A stretch of DNA of 64,000 bases from Oscillospiraceae bacterium (GTDB taxonomy: Bacteria; Bacillota; Clostridia; Oscillospirales; Oscillospiraceae). Shown piece after piece: positions 7,160-14,928 of this stretch. Every line of letters begins with the position of its first letter. Within the stretch, counting starts at the first letter, position 1. The notes beneath the pieces are model-generated. The model was not told the DNA's origin and searched no databases. It saw only the letters and a list, made by a program, of their open reading frames with translations. The translations under genes and the position numbers were made by a program. Where the stretch lies: NCBI GenBank assembly GCA_017519975.1, contig JAFWRM010000050.1:62001-126000 (forward strand). The letters run 5' to 3'.

Positions 7160-7926
7160 TCTCGATTTCCGAACTGCATGCATCCTATGAAGGCGCAGAG
7201 ATCATCCACGGGATCAGCGCCGATTTTCCGGAGGGAAAGATCACCGTCCTGATGGGGCCGAACGGCTGCGGAAAGAGCACCACGCTGCGCTCGCTGCTGC
7301 GCATGGTGCCGGAGACCTCCGGATCGATGACGCTGAACGGGCAGGAGCTGGAAGCGCTGGCCCCGCAGGCGCTGGCCCGGCGGATCGCCTATCTGCCCCA
7401 GAGCCGCAACGTTCCCGATATCACGGTGGAGCGCCTGGTGATCCACGGGCGTTTTCCCTACCTCAGCTATCCGCGGCGTTACCGCAGGGAGGACTGGGAG
7501 AAGGTCACCCAGGCCCTGGAATGGGTCGGACTGACGGAGCTGAGAAAGCGTAAGATGGAGAACCTGTCCGGCGGACAGCGTCAGAAGGCGTATCTGGCCA
7601 TGGCGCTGGCCCAGGATACGGAGGTGATCCTCATGGACGAGCCCACCACGTTCCTGGATATCCGGAATCAGTTTGAAATGCTGGACCGGTCCCGGGCGCT
7701 GGCCGACGGAGGAAAGACGGTCGTCATGATCCTGCATGATTTCGAGGCGATCCTCCGCTACGCCGACCACGTGATCCTGATGAAGGACGGGCAGATCCTG
7801 ACCGCCGGCAGCGCCGAGCAGGTGCTGCGCTCCGAGGAGGTCAGACAGGCGTTTGGTGTAAAGCCATGCTTTTTTGAAAGCGAAGACGGCCTGCACTGCT
7901 ACGTGCGGCCGGAACAGGCACCGTAA
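7156..7926 (+). CDS. ABC transporter ATPase (FepC/BtuD-like)
   Basis: A 256-residue nucleotide-binding subunit: Walker A GPNGCGKST (about 35-43), Q-loop in LPQSRNVPD, ABC signature LSGGQRQKAYLAMAL (about 138-152), Walker B VILMDEPT and H-loop LHD. It powers the FecCD-type permease encoded just upstream. It is the last gene of the riboswitch operon and is followed at once by a symmetric terminator. Confidence 0.93.
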   Translation: MISISELHASYEGAEIIHGISADFPEGKITVLMGPNGCGKSTTLRSLLRMVPETSGSMTLNGQELEALAPQALARRIAYLPQSRNVPDITVERLVIHGRFPYLSYPRRYRREDWEKVTQALEWVGLTELRKRKMENLSGGQRQKAYLAMALAQDTEVILMDEPTTFLDIRNQFEMLDRSRALADGGKTVVMILHDFEAILRYADHVILMKDGQILTAGSAEQVLRSEEVRQAFGVKPCFFESEDGLHCYVRPEQAP

Positions 7927-7927
7927 C

Positions 7928-7964
7928 AAAACGGCCCGCAGCCATTCGGCTGCGGGCCGTTTTC
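7928..7964. terminator. Bidirectional intrinsic terminator
   Basis: AAAACGGCCCGCAGCC and its complement form a near-perfect hairpin flanked by A-run and T-run, separating the convergent ABC operon and the FAD oxidoreductase. Confidence 0.88.
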
Positions 7965-8012
7965 TGCTGCCGCGCGGATGAAGGACCGGGGGCTGCCGCG
8001 CCGGTCCGGACC

Positions 8013-9335
8013 TCAGTGAGCGTACTTGGATTTTCCGTCGTAGCTCAGGGAATCCGTGGCCAGGGAGGCAAGGCCCAGCGGGCGTTCGTATTCCCAGGGC
8101 TGCTTTTCGGAATTGCGCTTCATCTCCTCGGGGACGTGGAGGATCACGCCCGTTTCCTCCAGATTCCGCTGCAGGGCCGCCACGTTCACCTCCTGCAGGG
8201 ATACGCCGTCGCGGATGGCGAGAGCGGCGGCCGTGCCGGACACCTGACCCGTGAACACGCAGTTTGGGATGCAGCGCATGATCTCCCAGCCCTCGCCCCC
8301 GGCGGAGACCATGCGTCCCGCGGCGGCGACGTTTTCGATCCGGCGGTCGATCACGGCCTCATAGGGAAATTCGAAGACCGGCGCGGGATTGGCCAGCGAG
8401 GGGATCACGATGCCCACGGAATGCTCCTCCCGCCGGCCTTCGGCGACCTGCAGCTCGGCCAGGCCCTTCAGGCGGCGTGTCATGCGGAACTGGGGCAGGG
8501 TGGGCATGGTCAGAAAGGCGTAGCCCGGGCGGTCGTGCTCCTTGAGATACTTCAGCGCCAGCGAGCGGCTGAAGTGCACATAATCGTTCACTCCGTCGGC
8601 CGTGGTCCCGTAGAAGGTCGGAACGCCGCTTTCCGCGTTGTCCACATCCGGGCGGAGGCCGAACCACCGCATGCGGATGTTCGCCAGCACTTCGCTGGAG
8701 GAGGTCTCGTTTTTGATGCGGTCCACGTCCAGTTCATACGTCCAGGTGGAGACGATGCTTTTCTGCGTTTCGCACTCCGCTCCTGCCCGGAACAGCACGT
8801 CGGCGTCCCCGGAGGCGTCCACCACCATTTTCGCCAGATATGCGCTGCGTCCGGATTTGTTCTCGACGATCACGCCGCGGCAGCGGCTGCCCTCCATGAT
8901 GGGCAGGCACACGCCGGTATCGAACATGACCCGGACGCCTTCCCTGTCCATGAACTCGTCCAGCGCCATGACGCAGGCGGGAATGTTGAAGGTGCACTGG
9001 TACCGACCGGTGGGCCGTTCCACCTGCCAGGGGCTGCCCTTCCAGCACTCCGGGATGTCGTTGTAGGAGTAGCGGCGGCATACCTGCATCAGCTCTTCCG
9101 CAAGGCCGCCGTAGACCCGGTGACCGAGTCCGTCGTCGATGGGAAGATACACGCATACGTGGCCAAGAGTGGCCAGCCCTCCCAGCGCGATGGTCTTTTC
9201 CAGCAGGGTGACCTGAACGCCGTTCCTGGCCGCCGCCGCTGCGGCCGCCACGCCGGCCAGTCCGCCGCCGACGACCAGCACGTCGGTCTCCCCGGCGACG
9301 GGGATCTCCCTGCGCTCTTCGATGATGGTCTTCAC
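8013..9335 (-). CDS. FAD-dependent oxidoreductase
   Basis: A 440-residue cytoplasmic flavoprotein with an N-terminal ADP-binding motif VVGGGLAGVAAAAAAARNG (about 21-39) followed by LLEKTIALGGLATLG, and the distal VVDASGDADVLFRAG segment; the C-terminal FAD contact is in AAAGRMVSAGGEGWEIMR. This is the FAD_oxidored arrangement seen in many anaerobe proteins of unknown substrate. No Fe-S cysteine motif is obvious. It is monocistronic, with a promoter at 9431-9459. Confidence 0.85.
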   Translation of the reverse strand: MKTIIEERREIPVAGETDVLVVGGGLAGVAAAAAAARNGVQVTLLEKTIALGGLATLGHVCVYLPIDDGLGHRVYGGLAEELMQVCRRYSYNDIPECWKGSPWQVERPTGRYQCTFNIPACVMALDEFMDREGVRVMFDTGVCLPIMEGSRCRGVIVENKSGRSAYLAKMVVDASGDADVLFRAGAECETQKSIVSTWTYELDVDRIKNETSSSEVLANIRMRWFGLRPDVDNAESGVPTFYGTTADGVNDYVHFSRSLALKYLKEHDRPGYAFLTMPTLPQFRMTRRLKGLAELQVAEGRREEHSVGIVIPSLANPAPVFEFPYEAVIDRRIENVAAAGRMVSAGGEGWEIMRCIPNCVFTGQVSGTAAALAIRDGVSLQEVNVAALQRNLEETGVILHVPEEMKRNSEKQPWEYERPLGLASLATDSLSYDGKSKYAH

Positions 9336-9430
9336 GCTTCTCCCTCCGTTTCGCGGCCGCTGAAACGGGAATCTCCGCCGCGGCTCACGTCCGCGCGGCG
9401 GAGGCCCGGCCGGCCTGTTTCGTCGGGATC

Positions 9431-9459
9431 ATTATACTATGCCGCGCCCGCGAGTACAA
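9431..9459 (-). promoter_or_regulatory. Promoter of the FAD oxidoreductase
   Basis: On the minus strand, -35-like TTGTAC (9454-9459), 17-bp spacer, and consensus -10 TATAAT (9431-9436). The 9336-9430 leader holds no further gene that I can support. Confidence 0.6.
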
Positions 9460-9569
9460 TCGGCCTCGTGCCTTACAAGGCGCCTTCCGCGGGCGGGGGA
9501 CCGTTTTTTACGGAATGTGGGAAGCCTTTCGGACGGAAACCGTGACGGTGAGAGCACAGACCGATGCCC

Positions 9570-9713
9570 GTGGAGGAGGGTGGATGCTTTCGCCGCAGAG
9601 CGGCTTAGACTCCGCTTCGCTGCGACGAACCACCATTCCGCTTCGCGGAAGTGCTTTGAATCAGGCACCCATCCGGCAAAAAACCGGACGCCCAAACGGA
9701 CATCCGGTTTTTT
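9570..9713 (-). repeat. 144-bp repeat, copy 1 (tRNA-Tyr-like end plus terminator)
   Basis: It matches 10488-10631 over its full length with five differences by my alignment. Its left end GTGGAGGAGGGTGGAT is identical to the 3' end of the tRNA-Tyr gene at 10631. The right end is a symmetric terminator (CCGGACG...CATCCGG flanked by A- and T-runs). Open frames across it are spurious: the same translation recurs in both copies because the DNA is repeated. 9460-9569, to its left, shows nothing I can name. Confidence 0.8.
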
Positions 9714-9754
9714 GTCTATGGGGTATGAAAAAGATGGATTGGCGTTTTGGTCAA

Positions 9755-9771
9755 TGGATTCGAACCCTCGG
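9755..9771 (-). other. tRNA T-arm-like fragment
   Basis: The reverse strand reads CCGAGGGTTCGAATCCA, a typical tRNA T-arm, with no acceptor stem or anticodon arm next to it. It looks like a tRNA remnant left by a past insertion or recombination. Confidence 0.3.
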
Positions 9772-9781
9772 AATCTTTTTT

Positions 9782-10201
9782 CTATTGAATTGCAGAAGTG
9801 AAGCAAAGAACGACATTTATGATGATCATGATGTGCAAGACAACGTGATAAAGATCGGGAACGAGTCTTGTTGTACTGGCAGGAATCAAGCGGACGGTGT
9901 TTTGAAAGCATTCGTTATAGCCCGTCAGTTTTTTCTCGCTGACACCGAAAATCGTATAGCGCCAATGACACATAAATTGAACGGCTGCCCATAGTACCAG
10001 TAGACCCAATAATATCCATTTACCCGCATGCAGAAAATAGAAGCATGCCAATGCCATTGAGTACAAGCACAGCATCACAAATTCTGCGCTTTTCATACCC
10101 ATCCCCTCAACCAACAAAAACTTTTTGGTTTTGTATGTAATGGTGCATCCAAGAAACCATATCCATAGTGCCAGTTGTGAAACTGCTGTTATGATTCCCA
10201 T
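9782..10201 (-). CDS. Small integral membrane protein of unknown function
   Basis: 139 residues with about four hydrophobic segments (LALWIWFLGCTI, FVMLCLYSMALACFYFL, WILLGLLVLWAAVQFM and the C-terminal VVLHIMIIINVVLCF). No catalytic motif and no family that I recognise. The ribosome binding site AAGGGA sits inside the last codons of the small frame just upstream, so the two are coupled. Base composition is clearly more AT-rich than the genes around it, and the gene is bracketed by the two 144-bp repeats, which suggests acquisition as cargo. Confidence 0.6.
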   Translation of the reverse strand: MGIITAVSQLALWIWFLGCTITYKTKKFLLVEGMGMKSAEFVMLCLYSMALACFYFLHAGKWILLGLLVLWAAVQFMCHWRYTIFGVSEKKLTGYNECFQNTVRLIPASTTRLVPDLYHVVLHIMIIINVVLCFTSAIQ

Positions 10202-10205
10202 ACAC

Positions 10206-10298
10206 TTATCCCTTTTGCGCGTCCTCTTTTGCTGTGTTGATAGAAGCGATCAAAATCCGTTTGATCTCCAGACAGTCGTTCAGCAGGGAGGCGGACAT
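10206..10298 (-). CDS. 30-codon frame, probable C-terminal remnant of a truncated gene
   Basis: ATG at 10298 opens MSASLLNDCLEIKRILIASI and continues to TAA at 10206, four bases before the membrane protein. The frame stays open upstream of the ATG (SDIFRYHIAGDD precedes it) up to the inverted repeat beginning at 10344. That looks like a gene whose 5' part was cut off. It shares the AT-rich composition of the next gene and carries that gene's Shine-Dalgarno sequence. Confidence 0.4.
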   Translation of the reverse strand: MSASLLNDCLEIKRILIASINTAKEDAQKG

Positions 10299-10343
10299 AT
10301 CATCACCAGCAATATGATATCGAAAAATGTCCGATTTCGCAAC

Positions 10344-10441
10344 TATTCTTCATTTTTCAGTCTTAAATTTTCAGTATTCATTTAGAAAATCCTGTCGTCT
10401 TTAATGAATAATGAATACTGAAAACTGAAGAATGAAGAATA
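10344..10441. repeat. Imperfect long inverted repeat (MITE-like or hairpin element)
   Basis: The left arm, starting TATTCTTCATTTTTCAG (10344-10381), is complementary to the right arm, starting ATGAATACTGAAAACTGAAG (10411-10441), apart from a short insertion. About 29 bp separate the arms. It is AT-rich, has no coding capacity, and abuts the truncated frame at 10206-10298. Confidence 0.6.
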
Positions 10442-10447
10442 CAAAAC

Positions 10448-10481
10448 AAAAATCCCGCCGACTGTCGTCGACAGGATTTTT
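10448..10481. terminator. Symmetric terminator-like hairpin
   Basis: AAAAATCC and GGATTTTT form the outer stem around a CGAC/GTCG inner stem. A and T runs on the two sides would allow termination in either direction. Confidence 0.5.
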
Positions 10482-10487
10482 GCTTTG

Positions 10488-10631
10488 GTGGAGGAGGGTG
10501 GATGCTCTCGCCGCAGAGCGGCTTAGACTCCGCTTCGCTGCGACGAACCACTATTCCGCTTCACGGAAGTGCTTTGAATCAGGCACCCATCCGGCAAAAA
10601 ACCGGACGTCCAAACGGACGTCCGGTTTTTT
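10488..10631 (-). repeat. 144-bp repeat, copy 2, directly downstream of tRNA-Tyr
   Basis: Second copy of the 9570 unit. Read on the minus strand, it resembles the tRNA-Tyr 3' half (GTGGTTCG, then ATCCACCCTCCTCCAC) with about 40 bp inserted in the T-loop. The insert contains further small stems (GCTCT/AGAGC, GCGG/CCGC). The unit ends with the tRNA operon terminator. Confidence 0.8.
10596..10631 (-). terminator. Terminator of the tRNA-Thr/tRNA-Tyr operon
   Basis: Six A, then the perfect stem CCGGACGTCC/GGACGTCCGG, then six T. It lies immediately after the tRNA-Tyr CCA end and is symmetric, so it can act in both directions. Confidence 0.85.
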
Positions 10632-10715
10632 GGTGGAGGAGGGTGGATTCGAACCACCGAAGTCACTGACAACAGATTTACAGTCTGCCCCCTTTGGCCA
10701 CTCGGGAACTCCTCC
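10631..10715 (-). tRNA. tRNA-Tyr (GTA)
   Basis: 85 nt including encoded CCA. The acceptor is GGAGGAG/CTCCTCC; the anticodon loop reads CTGTAAATC with GTA; a long variable arm marks a class II tRNA, and the T-arm is GGTGGTTCGAATCCACC. It is transcribed leftward after tRNA-Thr. Confidence 0.95.
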
Positions 10716-10760
10716 ATATTCACTTGAACGCCCACCGGATGCGCCGTGCCGGAAAGGGCT

Positions 10761-10836
10761 TGGAGCTGGTGGACGGACTCGAACCCCCGACCTGCTGATT
10801 ACAAATCAGCTGCTCTACCAACTGAGCTACACCAGC
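10761..10836 (-). tRNA. tRNA-Thr (TGT)
   Basis: 76 nt with acceptor GCTGGTG/CACCAGC, D-arm TAGCTCAGTTGGTAGAGCA, anticodon loop TTTGTAA with TGT, T-arm TCGGGGGTTCGAGTCCG, and encoded CCA. First gene of the two-tRNA operon. Confidence 0.95.
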
Positions 10837-10858
10837 GAGTTCTGTCTTCAGCCCGTTT

Positions 10859-10887
10859 AATATACCAAACCTTTATTTCAATGTCAA
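10859..10887 (-). promoter_or_regulatory. Strong promoter of the tRNA operon
   Basis: Minus strand: consensus -35 TTGACA (10882-10887), 17-bp spacer, -10 TATATT (10859-10864), 22 bp before the tRNA-Thr 5' end. Confidence 0.85.
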
Positions 10888-10962
10888 CCATAAAAAACAG
10901 ATTTTTCGCGTGTTTTTCAAAGGTTCTTTTTCGCTGCCTTCCTCCCCGGGACGGAAGGGGAG

Positions 10963-10995
10963 AAGCGTTCCGGCCGACGGGAACGGAACGCTTCG
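10963..10995 (-). terminator. Stem-loop downstream of mnmG
   Basis: A nine-base-pair stem AAGCGTTCC/GGAACGCTT lies 8 bp after the mnmG stop. There is no T-run, so it may be a Rho-type or processing hairpin rather than an intrinsic terminator. Confidence 0.4.
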
Positions 10996-11002
10996 GAAAC
11001 GG

Positions 11003-12874
11003 TCAGCGGCTGAGCCAGATCATCAGCACCGTCACGTCGGCCGGCGATACGCCGGAGATGCGGGAGGCCTGCCCCAGACTGGCCGGACGGATGAGGGACA
11101 GCTTCTCGCAGGCTTCGGTGCGGAGCCCGGGGACGGCGGCATAGTCCAGATCCTCCGGGAGCAGCCGGCTCTCCATGCGGTGGAATTCCTCCACCTGACG
11201 CAGCTGCTTTTCGATGTAGCCGGCGTATTTGACCTGGATCTCGACCTGCTCCCGAACGGCCTTGCTCAGCGGGGGACGGTCCGGATCGAAAGGCGCCAGG
11301 CTGTCGTAATCCAGCTGGGGGCGACGCAGAAGATCCGCCAGACTCACGCCGGAGCCGGGAAGGGTCGTGCCCCGGGATTCCATCAGTTCCCGAAGCTCCG
11401 GAGAGGGTCCCACGTGGGCGTGCTCCAGACGGCGGATCTCCGCTTCGACCGCGCGGTATTTTTCCTGTACGGCACGGTACCGCTCCTCAGAGACCAGACC
11501 GATACGAAGGCCGACCCCGGACAGCCGCCGGTCGGCGTTGTCCTGCCGGTGCAGCAGGCGGTATTCACTGCGGGAAGTCATCATGCGGTACGGCTCGTTG
11601 GTGCCCTTGGTCACCAGATCGTCGATCAGGGCGCCGATGTAGCCCATGTCGCGGGTGATGATCATGGGATCCCTGCCCTGCAGCTTCAGGGCGGCGTTCA
11701 CGCCCGCTACAAAGCCCTGGACGGCTGCCTCCTCATATCCGGAACTGCCGTTGAACTGACCGGCGCCGTAAAGGCCGGAGATCTTCTTCGTTTCCAGCGT
11801 CGCGCGGAGCTCCAGCGGATCCACGCAGTCGTATTCGATGGCGTAGGCGCAGCGCATCATCTCCGCATGCTCCAGTCCGGGCAGGGTGTGCAGCATGGCC
11901 AGCTGAACGTCTTCGGGAAGCGAAGAGGAAAAGCCCTGGATGTACATCTCTTCGGTATCCAGGCCCATGGGCTCCACGAACAGCTGATGCCGTGGCTTGT
12001 CGGGGAAACGGTCCACCTTCGTCTCAATGGAAGGACAGTACCGGGGCCCGACGCCGTCGATCGTCCCGTCGAACAGAGGGGAGCGGTGCATGTTTTCCCG
12101 GATGATGCGGTGGGTCTCTTCGTTCGTATAGGTCAGCCAGCACACGGCGCGGTTTTCGACCGGGTGATCGGTGGAAAAGGAGAGGGGCAGGGGATCGGGG
12201 TCTCCCGGCTGGATCTGCATCTTCGAAAAGTCGATGCTGCGGGCGTTGACCCGCGGCGGCGTACCGGTTTTGAAGCGCCGCATGGACAGACCCAGTTCCT
12301 TCAGACAGGCGCCGAGAGAGGTCGCGGCGAACATGCCGTCCGGCCCGCCCTCACGCACGCAGCTGCCGACGATGGTGCGGCCGGTGAGATAGGTGCCGGT
12401 GCAGAGCACAGCGGCGCGGCACCGGTACACGGCGCCGTTGGCCGTCACGACGGAGCGCACCGCCCCGTCTTCGACGGTGATCTCCGTGATCTCCGCCTGC
12501 TTCAGGCTGAGGTTTTCCTGAAGCTCCAGCGTGTGCTTCATGATCTTCTGGTATTCGCGGCGGTCCGCCTGCGCGCGCAGGGAGTGGACCGCGGGGCCCT
12601 TGCCGCGGTTCAGCATGCGGTACTGGATGCAGGCCCGGTCGGCCGCCCGGGCCATCTCGCCGCCCAGCGCGTCCAGCTCCCGGACCAGGTGACCCTTGCC
12701 CGTGCCGCCGATGGCCGGGTTGCACGGCATGTTGCCGACCGCGTCCATGTTTATGGTAAAGCATACCGTGCGGCAGCCCAGACGGGCGGCCGCCAGCGCG
12801 GCCTCGATCCCGGCGTGGCCGGCGCCGATCACGGCTATGTCATATTCTCCTGCGTCAAATCGTACGATCGCCAT
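11003..12874 (-). CDS. mnmG: tRNA uridine-5-carboxymethylaminomethyl modification enzyme MnmG (GidA)
   Basis: A 623-residue FAD protein that, with MnmE, makes the cmnm5 modification at wobble uridine 34 of certain tRNAs. Visible motifs: FAD-binding [19 protein letters not shown] near the N-terminus, [41 protein letters not shown] and the C-terminal [14 protein letters not shown]-like stretch (GVSPADV). Length is normal. The ATG at 12874 gives the family N-terminus; a longer frame from 12946 would run through the promoter. It is not next to mnmE or rsmG here, unlike in many bacteria. Transcribed from the symmetric divergent promoter region at 12911-13009. Confidence 0.97.
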   Translation of the reverse strand: MAIVRFDAGEYDIAVIGAGHAGIEAALAAARLGCRTVCFTINMDAVGNMPCNPAIGGTGKGHLVRELDALGGEMARAADRACIQYRMLNRGKGPAVHSLRAQADRREYQKIMKHTLELQENLSLKQAEITEITVEDGAVRSVVTANGAVYRCRAAVLCTGTYLTGRTIVGSCVREGGPDGMFAATSLGACLKELGLSMRRFKTGTPPRVNARSIDFSKMQIQPGDPDPLPLSFSTDHPVENRAVCWLTYTNEETHRIIRENMHRSPLFDGTIDGVGPRYCPSIETKVDRFPDKPRHQLFVEPMGLDTEEMYIQGFSSSLPEDVQLAMLHTLPGLEHAEMMRCAYAIEYDCVDPLELRATLETKKISGLYGAGQFNGSSGYEEAAVQGFVAGVNAALKLQGRDPMIITRDMGYIGALIDDLVTKGTNEPYRMMTSRSEYRLLHRQDNADRRLSGVGLRIGLVSEERYRAVQEKYRAVEAEIRRLEHAHVGPSPELRELMESRGTTLPGSGVSLADLLRRPQLDYDSLAPFDPDRPPLSKAVREQVEIQVKYAGYIEKQLRQVEEFHRMESRLLPEDLDYAAVPGLRTEACEKLSLIRPASLGQASRISGVSPADVTVLMIWLSR

Positions 12875-12910
12875 GGCGTTTCGCTCCCGAACCTTCAGTA
12901 TTCTGCCGCC

Positions 12911-13009
12911 ATTGTAGCAAGGCGGCGAGCCAAAAGCAATTCCCACGCCCGAAAAACCGACGGGAACCGGGGAAAGGGAATTGCTTTTTCATGCCTCGTC
13001 TGCTAAACT
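12911..13009. promoter_or_regulatory. Symmetric divergent promoters of mnmG and the MFS gene
   Basis: Minus promoter: -35 TTGCTT (12934-12939), 17 bp, -10 TACAAT (12911-12916). Plus promoter: -35 TTGCTT (12981-12986), 17 bp, -10 TAAACT (13004-13009). Both -35 boxes lie in the arms of a 13-bp perfect inverted repeat, AAAAGCAATTCCC (12932-12944) and GGGAATTGCTTTT (12976-12988). Confidence 0.65.
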
Positions 13010-13047
13010 ATATTAGTTTTATGCTCGTGTGAAAACGGGAGGACTGT

Positions 13048-14274
13048 ATGAAAAAAACGATCGATATCAACCGCTACGCCTGGGTGATCCTGGTGCTGCT
13101 CTGCATCGGAATCGCGCTTCCGGATTACGCCCAGTATCAGGTGCCGGCTTTCGGCCCCGTGATACAGGAGTCGATGAAGCTGCTGCCCACCCAGTTTTCC
13201 ACCATCGCCACGGCGCCGCTGCTGCCCGGCATTTTCCTGAGCCTGATCGCGGGCCTGCTGGTGGACCGGTTCGGCGTCCGCAGGATCCTGGTCGGCACCA
13301 TGGTGATCACCGTCGCCGGCGTGATCCTGAGAGTTTTTGCCAGCGGCTTCTGGACCATGTACGTTACCATGATCTGCATGGGAGTGGCGGCCACGTTCCT
13401 GAATTCCAACGTCGGGAAGATCCTGGGGCAGTGGTTTTCCCCAGGCCGGATGGCGCTGTGCATGGGAATATTCCTGGCTTCCGCCAACGCGGCCATGAGT
13501 CTTGGCACCGGCACGGCGGGGCTTTTCCCGAGCATGCGCGCGGCCTTCATCGGATCTGCCGTCCTCGCGGTGATCGTTCTCATCCTCTGGTTCCTGCTGA
13601 TGCGGGATAAGCCCGAGGAGCGGGCGGCACAGGAGGGCGAAGCCACCGAAAAGGTGAGCGTCCTGCAGGGGCTGAAGATCTGCGCCGGGAACCGCACCGT
13701 ATGGATGTGCGCCATCTGCCTGTTCCTGAGCGTGGGCGGGATCACCAGCGTTGCCAACTTCATGCCCTCCGCCCTCAATGAGAGGGGCTTTTCCGAATCC
13801 GCCTGCAACATCGTGAGCATGGCGGTCACGCTGGGAGGACTGGCCGGCTGCCTGCTGGCGCCCCTTACCGCCCGGTTTTTCCCGACGAAACGAGTGTTTT
13901 TCATCACGAACGGCGTGCTGGCCGGCCTCGGCGTGCTGTTCGCCTGGCGGCTTTCCGCCAGCCCGGCCGTCACGTTCGTACTGCTGTTCCTCAGCGGGTA
14001 TTTTGCCACCGGATCCTCCCCGCTGATGATGAGCATGCCCGTTCAGGATCCGAAGATCGGCACCCGCTACGGAGGGACCGCCGGCGGCTTTGTAGCGACG
14101 ATCCAGCTGGGCGGCAGCGTCGTCATTCCATCCTATATCCTGGCGCCCATCGCCACCCGGGCGGACGGCTCCTGCAACTACGCGCTGTATTTCGGACTGA
14201 TCGCGCTGATGCTGGCGGTGTTCGTAGTGCTCTGCAATCTGGTGCCGGGCGTGAGAGAAAAGGCGGAGGGATGA
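13048..14274 (+). CDS. Major facilitator superfamily transporter
   Basis: A 408-residue membrane protein with about twelve hydrophobic segments in two halves joined by a charged loop (RDKPEERAAQEGEATEKVS, about 190-210). The MFS loop 2-3 signature appears as GLLVDRFGVRRIL. It resembles the nitrate/cyanate or oxalate/formate-type anion transporters, but the substrate cannot be told. Start ATG follows GGGAGG at a good distance. The stop at 14272-14274 almost touches the next ATG, so it forms an operon with the LOG-family gene. Confidence 0.88.
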   Translation: MKKTIDINRYAWVILVLLCIGIALPDYAQYQVPAFGPVIQESMKLLPTQFSTIATAPLLPGIFLSLIAGLLVDRFGVRRILVGTMVITVAGVILRVFASGFWTMYVTMICMGVAATFLNSNVGKILGQWFSPGRMALCMGIFLASANAAMSLGTGTAGLFPSMRAAFIGSAVLAVIVLILWFLLMRDKPEERAAQEGEATEKVSVLQGLKICAGNRTVWMCAICLFLSVGGITSVANFMPSALNERGFSESACNIVSMAVTLGGLAGCLLAPLTARFFPTKRVFFITNGVLAGLGVLFAWRLSASPAVTFVLLFLSGYFATGSSPLMMSMPVQDPKIGTRYGGTAGGFVATIQLGGSVVIPSYILAPIATRADGSCNYALYFGLIALMLAVFVVLCNLVPGVREKAEG

Positions 14275-14275
14275 C

Positions 14276-14860
14276 ATGAGAGTTTGCGTTTACGGGGCCA
14301 GCTCCACAAAGATCGACCCCGTTTACATCGAAGAAGGCGAAAAGCTGGGCATGGGTATCGCGGCCCGGGGCTGGGGCCTTGTGTTCGGCGCGGGCGCCAA
14401 CGGCCTGATGGGAGCCGCGGCCCGCGGCGCGACCCGCGGCGGCGGAAATATCATCGGGGTCGTTCCCACGTTTTTCCAGAACGTGGACGGAGAGCTGTAC
14501 GATAAATGCACGGATCTTGTGTACACGGAGACCATGCGCCGCCGGAAGATGACCATGGAGGAACTTGCCGACGCCTTCGTCATCGCTCCCGGAGGAGTGG
14601 GAACGATGGACGAATTCTTCGAGATCTTCACTCTGCGGCACCTGAAGCAGCATGAAAAACCCATCGGCATCCTGAACACCGAGGGCTTCTACGACGATCT
14701 GCTCGCGCTGCTGAGAGAGATGGTGGAGACGAAATTCCTCGTCGGCTCCACGCTGGACTGCCTGCTGGTGAGCTCCGATCCCGACCAGCTGCTGGACATG
14801 ATCCAGCGGGAGGTCGAAGAAAAGCAGAAAGAGGACACCGACGGCGAAAGCCGCGAATAA
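14276..14860 (+). CDS. LOG-family protein (TIGR00730, nucleotide 5'-monophosphate phosphoribohydrolase)
   Basis: A 194-residue Rossmann-like enzyme of the LOG/'lysine decarboxylase-like' family, which releases the base from nucleoside monophosphates. It has the N-terminal VYGASS motif, the substrate segment MRRRKMTMEELADAFV (about 87-102) and the diagnostic PGGVGTMDE (105-113). Length is typical. True lysine decarboxylase activity is not expected in spite of older annotations. It is co-transcribed with the MFS transporter and followed by a terminator. Confidence 0.9.
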   Translation: MRVCVYGASSTKIDPVYIEEGEKLGMGIAARGWGLVFGAGANGLMGAAARGATRGGGNIIGVVPTFFQNVDGELYDKCTDLVYTETMRRRKMTMEELADAFVIAPGGVGTMDEFFEIFTLRHLKQHEKPIGILNTEGFYDDLLALLREMVETKFLVGSTLDCLLVSSDPDQLLDMIQREVEEKQKEDTDGESRE

Positions 14861-14868
14861 GCGATGCG

Positions 14869-14904
14869 AACGCCTCCCGCCCATCGGCGGGAGGCGTTTT
14901 CTGC
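14869..14904. terminator. Terminator between convergent genes
   Basis: CGCCTCCCGCC and GGCGGGAGGCG form a perfect stem with a TTTT tail on the plus strand. It also lies just past the 3' end of the leftward ATPase gene. Confidence 0.85.
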
Positions 14905-14928
14905 TGCCCGCGGGAACGGCCCGCGGCG

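Noticed and set aside
9439-10860. Several open frames over the repeats and tRNA genes, with shared translations such as KCFESGTHPAKNRT
   Set aside because: They translate repeat and tRNA DNA. The identical peptides arise because the DNA is duplicated, not because a protein family is present.
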